From NCBI RefSeq assembly GCF_900116445.1, contig NZ_FPBH01000011.1, forward strand, positions 174,330 to 238,329: 64,000 nucleotides of DNA, given 5' to 3'. Shown in pieces: positions 52,471-61,717 of this stretch (position 1 is the stretch's first letter; the number at the start of each line of letters is the position of its first letter). The position numbers and the translations under genes are program-made. The DNA is from Paraburkholderia aspalathi. Its GTDB lineage: Bacteria > Pseudomonadota > Gammaproteobacteria > Burkholderiales > Burkholderiaceae. The notes beneath the pieces are model-generated. The model made no database searches. It was given only the letters and a program-made list of their open reading frames with translations, and was not told the DNA's origin.

Positions 52471-54519
52471 ATGCCTCGCCCTGTTATTAAAATCCGGATT
52501 GCTGCATTTCTTCCCTCCCTGTTCACGCTTGTTGCTGCCGCGTGCCCAGTGGTGTGGGCGTCTGAGCCGCCCGGGCCGAAATCGGCACCATTGAGCGCTG
52601 ATTCGGATAGTGCCGCGCTGTCATCGCTTTCGCTGGAACAGTTAATGGAGGTTCCAGTAGTGACCACCGCATCCAGGTTCGAGCAACCGATAAGTGATGC
52701 GCCGTCCGCCGTCGTTGTGCTGACCGCACAGGACATCAAGGATTTTGGCTGGCGGACGCTCGCGGATGCACTCGCGTCGCTGCCGGGTCTGTACGTCAGC
52801 AATGATCGTAACTATTCATACCTGGGCGCTCGCGGTTTCTTGCGACCAGGCGATTACGATAGCCGCTTCCTTCTGATGATCGACGGGTATCGGACCAACG
52901 ATGCAGTGTATGACGAGGCGACAATCGGAACGGAAGGTCTGGTCGACATGGACCTGGTGGAGCGGATCGAGTATGTCCCGGGACCTGGCTCGGCAGTCTA
53001 CGGTTCGAACGCTTTTTTCGGTGTGGTTAATGTCATCACGAAAAAAGGCAGCGCCATCAACGGGGCTGAAACGGCCGTGGCGGCCGGAAGCTATGGAGAG
53101 AAAAAGGCGCGCGCAACTTATGGATGGCATGGCGAGAACGGGGCGGACATTGTCCTGTCCGCGACGTCGTACATCCGGAATGGCCAGGATCTCTACTATC
53201 CGGAGTTCAACACGCCGGACCAGAACGGCGGGGTCGCGCACGGGCTGGATTACGACCGGGCGCAAAGCTTCTTCGCGAAGGCGACGTACGGCGAATTCAC
53301 CGTCTCGGCGGCCCACAGCAACCGAACCAAGGGCGTACCCACCGCGTCGTTCGGCGCGGTCTTTAATACGCCCAATTCGACCAACGACGCACAGAGCTTC
53401 ATCAATGGCGTCTTCGCACACGAAATCAATTCCGGCCTGGCAGTGGCCGTACAGGCTTACTGGGGTCGATACGACTATACGGGCGTCGGCATTTATCCGG
53501 GTGACCCGCCCAGGACAAACGTCGATGGCGACCGGGCCCTCTGGTACGGCGGCGACGCGCATGTCACGGTCACAAGCCTCACGAAGAACCGGATCGTCGC
53601 CGGCCTGGACTTCCAGCGCGACGCACGGCGCGACCAGTACAACTACGATCTGAACCCCTACACGTCGGAGCTTGACGACAAGCGGTCCAGTAATCGCGCC
53701 GGCGCCTATGTGGAAGACGAGATCCAGTTGCCCGCAAACTTCGCGCTTAACGCGGGTTTGCGCTATGACTGGGACAGCGTCGCGTCGGGCAATGTGAATC
53801 CGCGTCTTGCGCTGATCTACAAGCTTACTGCCCAGGACACTGCCAAACTCATCTACGGAACAGCGTATCGTGCGCCAAACGCGTTTGAGCTGTACTACGC
53901 AGTGCCTGGAAATGGCGGGCAGCTGCCGAACCCCAATCTCAAACCTGAACACATCACGACAACCGAATTCATCTTCGAGCACGCATTTTCCCATTCGGGC
54001 AGCGCGACGCTGTCGCTGTTCCAGTATTCGGTCAGAAATCTCATATCGCTGGAGACTGATCCCGCTAGCGGGCTACTAATCTATCAGAACGTCGACCGTG
54101 CAAAGGCCACCGGGCTGGAACTCGCAGCGGAACGGTCGTTTGGCGAAGGCTTCCGGATCAGGGCCAGTTACTCGTGGCAGCTGGCAAAAGACGGTCGAAC
54201 AGATGCACCGCTCCAGAATTCACCACGCCACCTTGTCAAGCTGAATGCCGTTGCACCTCTGTTCCATAATGCAGCCCGTTTCGGGACCGAAATGCAGTGC
54301 GTGTCGTCGCGGCTCGCTGAGGACTCTACCGCCGGCGGCTACTGTCTGGCGAACTTCACGGTAAGTTCGTCCCACCTGATTCCCCGCGCCACGGTCTCCC
54401 TGAGCATCTACAACGCTTTCAACAAACGGTATGCGGATCCGGCCGGCCCTGCTTTCGTACAGGAGACGATCGAGCAGCAAAGTCGCACGTTCTACGCGAA
54501 ACTGGTCTATGGCTTTTGA
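52471..54519 (+). CDS. TonB-dependent outer-membrane receptor
   Basis: 682 residues. A signal peptide (LPSLFTLVAAACPVVWA) is followed by a ~35-residue linker. The plug domain starts near residue 65 (APSAVVVLTAQDIKDFGWRT, VYGSNAFFGVVNVITKKG). A ~22-strand barrel follows, including LKPEHITTTEFIFEH and a C-terminal aromatic (LVYGF). Its 3' end overlaps the YfiR gene by 11 bases, which links substrate uptake to c-di-GMP signalling. The ligand is unknown. Confidence 0.88.
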   Translation: MPRPVIKIRIAAFLPSLFTLVAAACPVVWASEPPGPKSAPLSADSDSAALSSLSLEQLMEVPVVTTASRFEQPISDAPSAVVVLTAQDIKDFGWRTLADALASLPGLYVSNDRNYSYLGARGFLRPGDYDSRFLLMIDGYRTNDAVYDEATIGTEGLVDMDLVERIEYVPGPGSAVYGSNAFFGVVNVITKKGSAINGAETAVAAGSYGEKKARATYGWHGENGADIVLSATSYIRNGQDLYYPEFNTPDQNGGVAHGLDYDRAQSFFAKATYGEFTVSAAHSNRTKGVPTASFGAVFNTPNSTNDAQSFINGVFAHEINSGLAVAVQAYWGRYDYTGVGIYPGDPPRTNVDGDRALWYGGDAHVTVTSLTKNRIVAGLDFQRDARRDQYNYDLNPYTSELDDKRSSNRAGAYVEDEIQLPANFALNAGLRYDWDSVASGNVNPRLALIYKLTAQDTAKLIYGTAYRAPNAFELYYAVPGNGGQLPNPNLKPEHITTTEFIFEHAFSHSGSATLSLFQYSVRNLISLETDPASGLLIYQNVDRAKATGLELAAERSFGEGFRIRASYSWQLAKDGRTDAPLQNSPRHLVKLNAVAPLFHNAARFGTEMQCVSSRLAEDSTAGGYCLANFTVSSSHLIPRATVSLSIYNAFNKRYADPAGPAFVQETIEQQSRTFYAKLVYGF

Positions 54520-55036
54520 TCTGTCCAGCGCTGTGCGACTGCGAATCGGGGCGTCTGTCGCGGGGCTGTTTCTGCTCGCGTCTACCCTGTGCCACGCACA
54601 AGTCGAAGATGTTGCGCTGAAAGCCGCGTTTATCTACAACTTCGCGCTCTTCACCACCTGGCCTCCGACTTTGACTGCCGCGACCAGCTTCAACGTGTGC
54701 GTCGCGCCAGGCAGCCCACTGGGAGATAGCCTTCGCAGGCTCGGCGGGAAATCCATCAATGGCAAGCCCTGGACAGTTCGTGAAATGCCAGCGGACGTCC
54801 GTAAGGGTGACTGTGATGTCGCAGTTCTTGGTAAGGCGTCACAGCCCCTGTCCCTCAGTTCGCCGGGCACGACATTAGTCATTCGGGATGGAGGGATCGC
54901 AGGAAAGAACGGCGCAGCCATCACCCTCGTCACCGAGGACAATCACGTCCACTTCGATATCGATACGGCAGAGGCTGAGCGCAATGGCCTGCGCTTCAGT
55001 TCGAAGCTCCTGTCGCTCGCAAGGAATGTATTGTGA
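54509..55036 (+). CDS. YfiR family periplasmic protein (DUF4154)
   Basis: 175 residues with a Sec signal (ASVAGLFLLASTLCHAQ). The DUF4154 domain is marked by VALKAAFIYNFALFTTWP at its start, NVCVAPGSPLGDSL, and GDCDVAVLGKA, with two cysteines suited to a disulfide. In Pseudomonas YfiR binds the periplasmic domain of the cyclase YfiN and represses it. Here it lies directly upstream of the cyclase gene with a GTGA overlap. Confidence 0.87.
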   Translation: MAFDLSSAVRLRIGASVAGLFLLASTLCHAQVEDVALKAAFIYNFALFTTWPPTLTAATSFNVCVAPGSPLGDSLRRLGGKSINGKPWTVREMPADVRKGDCDVAVLGKASQPLSLSSPGTTLVIRDGGIAGKNGAAITLVTEDNHVHFDIDTAEAERNGLRFSSKLLSLARNVL

Positions 55037-56208
55037 AAACGAAACTCGCGCCCGGGTCAAAGCCACTGTCGGCGTCGTTCGGCATCGGCCAACTCATCGC
55101 GGCTGCAACCGCGCTCCTGGTGGCCGGATGTATCCTGACCGCATTCCAGTTCGTTTCGCTCCGACAGTCACTCGTCGACGACGTCCAGGTTCAGGCGGCC
55201 CTTGTCGCGGACAACGTCGCGGCTCCGATGATGTTTCGCGATCAGCAAACCGCCAGTGAGACGCTCCGTACCTTCAGGCCCCCGCCCTATCTCATGTCGA
55301 TCATGGTCTACGACCGCCAAGGGAAGCAGTTCGCAGCATTCGCCGCGAGCGGCGCCGCGCCCGACGAATACGAGGTGGCCCGGCTCCTCGCATCTGGCAG
55401 TGAAGAATCCCTCTCCCGTATCGTCGCGATCAAGCCGGTGGAATACCGAAGCCAGGATTTGGGGCATGTCATCGTCATCGCAAGCACGGCACGGGTATGG
55501 TCCGGTTTGCTCCGGTATGACGGCCTGTTCGGAACCGCTGCCGTGGGCGCCCTGTTCGTCGCCGCGCTGGTCATTCTGAAAACGAAAGCCCGCATGGCGA
55601 AAGCGGAAGCGCGACTGGACTATCTGGCTTATACGGACCCGGTTACCGAACTGGCGAACCGTCGCGCCACCTACGATACGCTTGCCGCACAGATCATCAT
55701 GCAGGAAAAGGAAGGGAGGCAGCTTGCGCTCCTGATCGTTGACCTGGACAACTTCAAGGCGGTAAACGATACCGCCGGCCACAGCGCAGGTGATGCGCTG
55801 CTGAGGATGGTCGGCGAAATCCTGCGCAGTGTCGTCCGGGAATCGGATGTCGTCGGCCGCATCGGTGGAGACGAGTTCGCAGTGGTCGCAGCACCGGTGC
55901 GCGATCGGGTGGAGGCACTAACGATCGCCGGCCGGATGGCGGATGCCTTCGGCCGGTCATTCGACCTGGATGGCCAGCAGGTCTTTGCGACCGCGAGTAT
56001 CGGAATCAGCCTTTTCCCGGACGACTCGCGCACGCTCTCCGGTCTGGTCAGTAGTGCGGACATCGCTCTTTATCATGCGAAGGCAGCGGGGAAGAATCGT
56101 TTTGCGGAATTCAGGCCTGAAATGACACTGGAAACCCAGCGGCGGGTGCGCATTGAGCGTGAACTGCGCAGGGCGATGGAATGCGGCGAACTCGAAGTGC
56201 ACTACTAG
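55033..56208 (+). CDS. Membrane diguanylate cyclase (YfiN-like), truncated by an amber codon before its EAL domain
   Basis: 391 residues as read. A membrane segment near 18-38 precedes a periplasmic CHASE8-like region (~45-150), a second membrane segment near 160-180, then a GGDEF domain. The active site GGDEF is at 278-282 and the RxxD inhibitory site RESD at ~269-272, so it should make c-di-GMP with product inhibition. It ends at GELEVHY followed by TAG where Gln is expected (YQPQ). It uses a GTG start with AAGGAA upstream, coupled to YfiR. Confidence 0.88.
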   Translation: MKTKLAPGSKPLSASFGIGQLIAAATALLVAGCILTAFQFVSLRQSLVDDVQVQAALVADNVAAPMMFRDQQTASETLRTFRPPPYLMSIMVYDRQGKQFAAFAASGAAPDEYEVARLLASGSEESLSRIVAIKPVEYRSQDLGHVIVIASTARVWSGLLRYDGLFGTAAVGALFVAALVILKTKARMAKAEARLDYLAYTDPVTELANRRATYDTLAAQIIMQEKEGRQLALLIVDLDNFKAVNDTAGHSAGDALLRMVGEILRSVVRESDVVGRIGGDEFAVVAAPVRDRVEALTIAGRMADAFGRSFDLDGQQVFATASIGISLFPDDSRTLSGLVSSADIALYHAKAAGKNRFAEFRPEMTLETQRRVRIERELRRAMECGELEVHY

Positions 56209-56976
56209 CCGCAGTTCGACTGTGCTTCAAAGCGCATCGTGGGCGCGGAAGCCCTGCTGAGATGGCCGCATCCCGAGGACGGCCCGATTTCACCCGCAGA
56301 ATTCATTCCCGTGGCGGAGGAGTGCGGCCTGATCAATGAAATCGGCCGGTGGGTGCTTGTCCGCGCATGCTCTGACGCCGCAGCCTGGTGCCGCGCCACT
56401 GCGACGGCGTTAACAGTGGCCGTTAATGTCTCCGCACGCCAACTCGTGGATGACGGTTTTATCGGCCACGTACAGGAAGCGTTGCGCGAAAGCGGGCTTC
56501 CGCCAGAGCAACTGGAACTTGAATTGACGGAAAGCCTGTTGATGGAAGATGTCGACAAGGCGCTGGAATTCATGAATACCGTGAGATCGTTGGGGATACG
56601 TCTGTCAATCGACGATTTCGGGACCGGATATTCATCACTAGCCTATCTGCAGTCTTTCCCCATCAATCAGCTGAAAATCGACCGCAGCTTCATACGGCTG
56701 TTACCGAACGCAGGTTATACGATAGCCAGCGCGGTTATCGCGCTCGCTCGTGGGTTTAACCTTTCCGTCGTCGCCGAAGGCGTTGAGGAACCTGCTCAAC
56801 TTGCCTGGCTACAGGCAGCAGGGTGCGACGTCGTGCAGGGATTTCTGCTCGGGCGTCCGATGCCAGGTCTGGCAATGCATGCGCTTTTGCAGCTCGAGCA
56901 GGTGGAATCGCGGATAGATGCTGCGTGGAGTGAAACCGCAAAGTCATCACCGCTGATATTGCGTGAATCCGGCTGA
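56209..56976 (+). pseudogene. EAL phosphodiesterase domain severed from the upstream GGDEF by one in-frame TAG
   Basis: 255 codons in the same frame continue as PQFDCASKRIVGAEALLRWP. All EAL catalytic residues are kept: Glu in EALLRW, Asn in VNVSARQL, Glu in LELELTES, the Asp pair in IDDFGTGYSS, Lys in LKIDRSF, Glu in AEGVEEP, Gln in QGFLLGRPM. There is no Shine-Dalgarno for an internal start (GTG 56239). Reading through would give a 647-residue GGDEF-EAL protein. Lack of any other damage suggests a recent mutation, suppression or a base error. Confidence 0.85.
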
Positions 56977-57010
56977 CCATGAGGCTTGAGCGCAACGCTC
57001 TGCCCGCCCC

Positions 57011-57120
57011 TCCGATGTTATCGGCCGAATCGGAGGCGAGAAATTCCTGACAGTCATGCCGGAGGCTACGGCAAGAAATGCTGGGCGAAGCGTCTCTTCC
57101 AGGCAAAAAGGCAGCCTTTT
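57011..57120 (+). pseudogene. GGDEF-domain relic
   Basis: The frame reads SDVIGRIGGEKFLTVMPEAT, a GGDEF active-site region with GGEKF in place of GGEEF, then loses similarity. No complete domain surrounds it. It sits between the EAL remnant and the receiver gene. Confidence 0.65.
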
Positions 57121-57122
57121 GA

Positions 57123-57509
57123 CTACGTTGGTCCGCGGAGTATTTGTCGATGCTGGACGTTGTCCGCCAGCAGCCGTCGCATTGTGGCCAGTAACATCTC
57201 GCCATCTACAGGCTTGCGCAGAAACCCGTCGTAACTAACGAAGGCTGGCGGGCTAGGCTCTCCGGAAATCAATATGAAAGCAACGTCGGCCAAGCCGGGG
57301 AGCGTACGCAATCGATGGCACAGTTCACTCCCTGACATTACCGGCATGCGCCAGTCGGCGACCACTATATCGACTGGGGTTTCGACGAACATGACCAACG
57401 CCGATTGACCGTCGCTCGCACTTTTAACTTCAAATCCGCCTGCGATGCAGTTCGCCTCCCACGCTGCAAGGGTTTCCGCGTCGTCATCCACCAGCAGCAC
57501 GCTTGCCAT
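57123..57509 (-). CDS. Single-domain response regulator receiver protein
   Basis: 128 residues forming one CheY-like domain. Acidic residues are in LLVDDDAET, the phosphoacceptor is Asp52 in VVADWRMPVMSG, and the Lys is in FLRKPVDG. There is no output domain, so it must act through protein contacts, perhaps with the hybrid kinase at 59589-61298. ATG 57509 is preferred over an upstream TTG. Confidence 0.85.
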   Translation of the reverse strand: MASVLLVDDDAETLAAWEANCIAGGFEVKSASDGQSALVMFVETPVDIVVADWRMPVMSGSELCHRLRTLPGLADVAFILISGEPSPPAFVSYDGFLRKPVDGEMLLATMRRLLADNVQHRQILRGPT

Positions 57510-57663
57510 ACCCAAATGCCAGAGTCACCGTATGTTCTTTGGCAACTGGATGGCAGCTAAAGTTTCACGCGGTCTTTCATCCAAACCGCATTTCGTTGGG
57601 TTCGCCTATTTCAGAAAATGCGTATCCTTGGAGAAAGCGGAGGGGGTTGTACCGCAGTAAGAG

Positions 57664-57774
57664 ATGCCCAACTTCTACATCAATCGTGCGGGCAGAAATC
57701 TGCCGAAGGAGCGCCGCGATACTTTGCAACAGGCCAAGCGCAAGTTACGTGAACTGTTCGGGCGCGCGCCTTGA
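57664..57774 (+). pseudogene. DUF3175 family relic (C-terminal part)
   Basis: 37 codons beginning MPNFYINRAGRNLPKERRD and ending KLRELFGRAP and stop match the conserved C-terminus of DUF3175 proteins (FYINRAGxxL). The N-terminal 60 residues are absent upstream. Its last 12 codons are duplicated at 62676. The remainder of 57510-57663 holds no gene. Confidence 0.7.
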
Positions 57775-57793
57775 AGTGCCACCGCGGGCAGCA
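57738..57793 (+). repeat. 56-bp direct repeat, copy 1
   Basis: Matches 62676-62731 at 54 of 56 positions. It covers the end of the DUF3175 relic and 19 bases beyond (GCCACCGCGGGCAGCA at the end). Confidence 0.9.
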
Positions 57794-58329
57794 CCCCGCG
57801 CGAATCGGTAAAGACCTGTACGCCGTCCGTCAGCAAACCTGTTGAGCGGGACAAAGCGTTGCCCTGATCGTTGAATTGGACGGCACTTGTAACTGACCGT
57901 AAATGCGGAAACCGGGCAGTACAAAGCAGTGGGTGATCAGACTGCGTGCGAACCGCCCGCACCAGCGGAGGCAACGTCGACCGATCCGCCAGGCAAATAG
58001 CGCCATTTTCTTATTCAGACATCTTGTTACAAACGGATACTACTGGCAGGCAGTTGGCACTCGACACTACTTCTACGGCAGACCTGACGCGCCGCGCGGG
58101 CAAAAGTAACGTCAGAGTCCGATTGACGCTACGTTCTGCCGGGTCTGCGAGGCAAGGCTCCTGCGAGGTGTGCACGCAGCGCGCCTTGCATGCGTAGCCA
58201 GTCACCAGAATGAAGGAAGAACAGCGGCGTAAAGCCGCGGGCTGGCGCGCTGAAAACTCGCGTCGAACATTGCGACCCGCTTCGTCATCTCCACTAGCGT
58301 ACAACGTGGACATCCTTTCGGCGGTAAAA
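57794..58329. other. Gene-free stretch
   Basis: Frames lack starts and motifs. No terminator was found. It separates the repeat and the phosphatase gene and may contain debris of rearrangement. Confidence 0.45.
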
Positions 58330-59169
58330 ATGGAGCAGACCTTCCGGCCGGTTCGGCGTTTTAAGAAAAATACGTCAGGTCGTGACTTTGTTGTTGGCGA
58401 CCTGCACGGATGTTTCACCCAGCTTCGAAAACAACTCGAAGCTAGCCGGTTCGACCCGTCACGAGACAGGGTCTTTGCCGTCGGCGACCTGGTAGACAGA
58501 GGGTTCGAATCGCCTGCTGTCCTCGACATAGTGCGTCGGTATGACATCCAGTCGGTACGCGGCAATCATGAAGATTCGATCGTACGCTGGCGTCTGTGTG
58601 GCGCCAATGACAGCTTCATTCGGGCCAATGGTGGTCGGTGGCTGCTCGATATGGGAGGGGAAGAAAAGTCCATAGACGCGATCGTTGCTTACATGGCAGC
58701 GCTTCCGTATGCGATCGAAATCGAGACGGACTTCGGTCTGGTCGGGATCGTCCATGCTAACGTCCCTCTGCAATCCTGGCCCAGAACGGTTGAAGTGCTA
58801 GAGAAAGAAGGTATTAACGGGAAAATACGGCACAAGGTCATTTGGGATCGATCTCGATGGAAGCTGCGACGATCGAAAGGCTTTGGGTCGATTCGCGGCG
58901 CCGCAGCGCAACTGTTCAACCGGCTTAAGTCTGGACAGCGTGACACGTGCAACTGGGTCGAAGGGGTGGCGGCCGTCATCGTAGGGCATACGCCCTCCGC
59001 TGAGCCAATCGTGAACCACAATGTCATCAACGTCGACACGGGTGTTGTGTATGGCGGCAAACTTACGCTGTTGCGCCTCGATGAAATCCCCGCGCTGCTG
59101 AGCCAACACACCCGCATGGCCCCTGCTTTTAACCGGATAACACAATACGTGCCGGCCCGTAGATATTAG
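58330..59169 (+). CDS. PPP-family serine/threonine protein phosphatase
   Basis: 279-residue metallophosphoesterase. Metal-binding motifs are GDLHGC (residues 23-28), GDLVDRG and GNHE, in the spacing of lambda-type/PrpA phosphatases, followed by VIVGHTPSAEP and VINVDTGVVYGGKL. The start at 58330 gives a domain-only protein; the frame is open 40 codons further upstream. It may dephosphorylate proteins in the signalling genes around it, but no substrate is indicated. Confidence 0.82.
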   Translation: MEQTFRPVRRFKKNTSGRDFVVGDLHGCFTQLRKQLEASRFDPSRDRVFAVGDLVDRGFESPAVLDIVRRYDIQSVRGNHEDSIVRWRLCGANDSFIRANGGRWLLDMGGEEKSIDAIVAYMAALPYAIEIETDFGLVGIVHANVPLQSWPRTVEVLEKEGINGKIRHKVIWDRSRWKLRRSKGFGSIRGAAAQLFNRLKSGQRDTCNWVEGVAAVIVGHTPSAEPIVNHNVINVDTGVVYGGKLTLLRLDEIPALLSQHTRMAPAFNRITQYVPARRY

Positions 59170-59588
59170 CAACTTCAATAAACTACAAGGCAGTTTGGTT
59201 CATGTCTCAGCACAACTGACGAGCGCCTGTCACACCGCGACGCCCAATCCATCGGTGTGCGTCATTCGCCCGATCTAATTCCTCACGCTCTTTACACCCA
59301 CAGGTTAGCAAATGGTTTTGTGCGTTACATGCCTCCCAGAACTGTGCGCCGCTTGCAACTCGCAAACGATGGGCCACAAGCAATTTTGAGGTGCTGCCCG
59401 TGGTGACACGAGGCCGCCTTTGCCAGCAGGAAAGCAGGTAAGAACCCTCGTTGACTTTGCGCCGTCGCTCCCGTAATGTGAAATTCGCCACTGTGAAGAA
59501 CGTCGCCCTGGCGCCCGTCTGTCGAGCTGGCTGCATACCGGCACCACGACTTCGAGCCTTCTCCATCTCTCCAGTCGCTCTGTTAGCC
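59170..59588. other. Gene-free stretch before the hybrid kinase
   Basis: A minus-strand frame (59599-59207) has a compact C-terminal stretch (FWEACNAQNHLLTCGC) that might be a small gene, but no start signal supports it. No other structure was seen. Confidence 0.35.
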
Positions 59589-61298
59589 ATGGAAAGCAAT
59601 CGCGCGCCAAGTCAAACGGATGAGCTCGCCCGCAGGCCGGTTCGCGCCGCAGATTATGCGGCCGAGAACCGGGCGCTCGTGGCACTCGCTCGAACTCAGG
59701 CCGGTCCGCGCTCCGAATTTCTTCAAGCCATCGCGGACACGGCTCTGACACTTTGCCATGCTGGTAGCGCTGGCATCAGTCTCGTTGAAGGACCAGACGG
59801 CAATCGGGTCTTCCGGTGGCTTGCAGTTGCCGGGCTCTGTGCTGGCCTGCGCGGCCATACAACCGCATGGGACGAGTGCCCGTGCGCCGTGACCCTGGAG
59901 GCGGGGACACCGCAACTATTCGTCGATCCGCAGGCTCAGTTCCCTTGTCTCGCGTTTCCGGGAGTCGACCTGCCGGAAGGAATAGTCGTCCCAATCAAGA
60001 CTGAGAATGCGGAGCTGGGGGCGATATGGGTGATGTCACACACCGAGGATTGCAGATTTGACCTCGAAGACGTCAGACTGCTCTCCAACCTCGCCGTTTT
60101 CGCGGGCTCGGCGTTGACCATCGTCAATGCGCGCGACAGTGGTGAAGAGAGCGACCGGCGGCACAATGAATTCATCGCGATGCTCAGCCACGAGTTGCGA
60201 AATCCAATGACGCCAATCGATGGCGCGATAAGTGCAGCAAAACGACTTTGCGCCGACGACGAAAGAGCCGTCGAAGTCCTGACTATCGCGCAACGCCAAA
60301 TGAGGCATCTGCGCACGCTGGTCGACGACCTGCTCGACGCCGCCCGTCTGAAACATGGCAAGCTCGCTATCAAGCACAGCAATACGTCACTCAGCGACAT
60401 TGTGTTCGATGCCGTGACAGCCGTCAGACACCACATCACATCCCGCAGGCACACACTCACAGTAACTGGGCTCGACGAGCCCATCCTCGTGTGTGCTGAC
60501 CACGTCCGCCTGAGCCAGGTGCTGGGTAACCTCCTTTCGAACGCAGCGAAGTACACACCTGTCGGCGGCGCCATCGAACTCAGCGTTCGCGTCGAGCCAG
60601 ACAACTCGCGCGAAGAAGCACCTAGGCTGATTATCATTGATGTCGCTGACAACGGCATGGGCGTCGATAGCGCGATCCAGCCACACGTCTTTGAGTTATT
60701 CGCGCAATCTGCCCGCGGCCAGGCACGTTCCGAAGGAGGCTTGGGAATCGGACTCGCGGTGGCGAAGCGGATGGTCGAACTGCACCATGGAACCATCTCA
60801 ATCAGGAGTGAAGGCTCGGGCAAAGGCACGGTTGTGACTCTCCGTTTGCCGATAGCCCGGACCATAGCGGATACGGATGCAGTCGCGCCCGGCCCGACCG
60901 CTGCGGCTCCCGAGTCAGCGCGTCTCCTGCTCGTTGACGACAATCAGGATGCGCTCAAGGCGCTGAGCATTTTGCTCCAGCTTGAAGGTCACGAAGTAAC
61001 AACGTCGGACAACGGACGCGACGCCATACAGCTGATGTCGGAAACACACCCTGAGGTCGCACTCATCGATGTGGGCATGCCGGATATGGACGGCTTCGAA
61101 GTCGCACGGGCAGTTCGACTTGAACGAGCATTCGACGACATCGTGCTCGTGGCGCTCACTGGCTATGCATCCGAATCCGACAAGTCGAGGGCGCTGGCGG
61201 CCGGTTTCGATTTCCATCTGACCAAGCCACTTTCGCTCGATAAGCTGCAGTACATCCTGGCAAATCGTGCCGACGGTAGGCTGCGGGGCATTGTCTAA
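59589..61298 (+). CDS. Hybrid sensor histidine kinase/response regulator with GAF domain
   Basis: 569 residues, soluble. A GAF domain spans ~35-180 with a Cys-containing loop (WDECPCAVTLEAG). HisKA follows with His ~201 in FIAMLSHELRNPM. The ATPase has its N box in LGNLLSNAAKYTP, DNGMGVD, and GGLGIGLAVAKRMV. A C-terminal receiver has Asp494 in ALIDVGMPDMDG and Lys in HLTKPLS. The ATG at 59589 has no strong Shine-Dalgarno. The signal is cytosolic, and the partner regulator is unknown. Confidence 0.87.
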   Translation: MESNRAPSQTDELARRPVRAADYAAENRALVALARTQAGPRSEFLQAIADTALTLCHAGSAGISLVEGPDGNRVFRWLAVAGLCAGLRGHTTAWDECPCAVTLEAGTPQLFVDPQAQFPCLAFPGVDLPEGIVVPIKTENAELGAIWVMSHTEDCRFDLEDVRLLSNLAVFAGSALTIVNARDSGEESDRRHNEFIAMLSHELRNPMTPIDGAISAAKRLCADDERAVEVLTIAQRQMRHLRTLVDDLLDAARLKHGKLAIKHSNTSLSDIVFDAVTAVRHHITSRRHTLTVTGLDEPILVCADHVRLSQVLGNLLSNAAKYTPVGGAIELSVRVEPDNSREEAPRLIIIDVADNGMGVDSAIQPHVFELFAQSARGQARSEGGLGIGLAVAKRMVELHHGTISIRSEGSGKGTVVTLRLPIARTIADTDAVAPGPTAAAPESARLLLVDDNQDALKALSILLQLEGHEVTTSDNGRDAIQLMSETHPEVALIDVGMPDMDGFEVARAVRLERAFDDIVLVALTGYASESDKSRALAAGFDFHLTKPLSLDKLQYILANRADGRLRGIV

Positions 61299-61481
61299 GA
61301 TCGGCGCGCCCTTCCTCTCCACTGGTAGTACAGTCATTCGCGAAGATCGCGCGGGATGGACCCCCGCATACCGTTAAGCACGGCCGCGCAGCTTACGCTG
61401 CTGTAGCGACACCATCCGTTCGACAATTTCTTCCGGCAGTTTCCGTTCCCATCCTCGACATACACAGCAAGGGCTTTATTC

Positions 61482-61515
61482 AATTCCACGGCCGGTTGGA
61501 ATTGGCATTTTTTTT
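61482..61515 (+). terminator. Candidate Rho-independent terminator after the hybrid kinase
   Basis: AATTCCA, loop CGGCCGGT, TGGAATT, then GGCA and eight T residues. It lies 184 bases after the kinase stop. The stem is AT-rich, so it is of moderate strength. The rest of 61299-61717 holds no clear gene. Confidence 0.55.
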
Positions 61516-61717
61516 GCATCCGTCCACAGCAGCAACCACCGTTGGGCTGCCGATGGCCTATAACAGTATCGGTAGTTCAAGATGATCGTCTATTCAGCTA
61601 CCGAGGGCACGAAAGCCCGCGAACTTTTGACCGGGCAAGGAGGTTTAGCGAGTACGACCGGACGAATCCATGCTTTGTCTTTTCGAATCCTGAATAGCCT
61701 GAGTATCGGAGGTAATC

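Noticed and set aside
58500..58515. tRNA-like GGGTTCGAATC string
   Set aside because: It lies inside the phosphatase coding sequence and no cloverleaf can be built around it.
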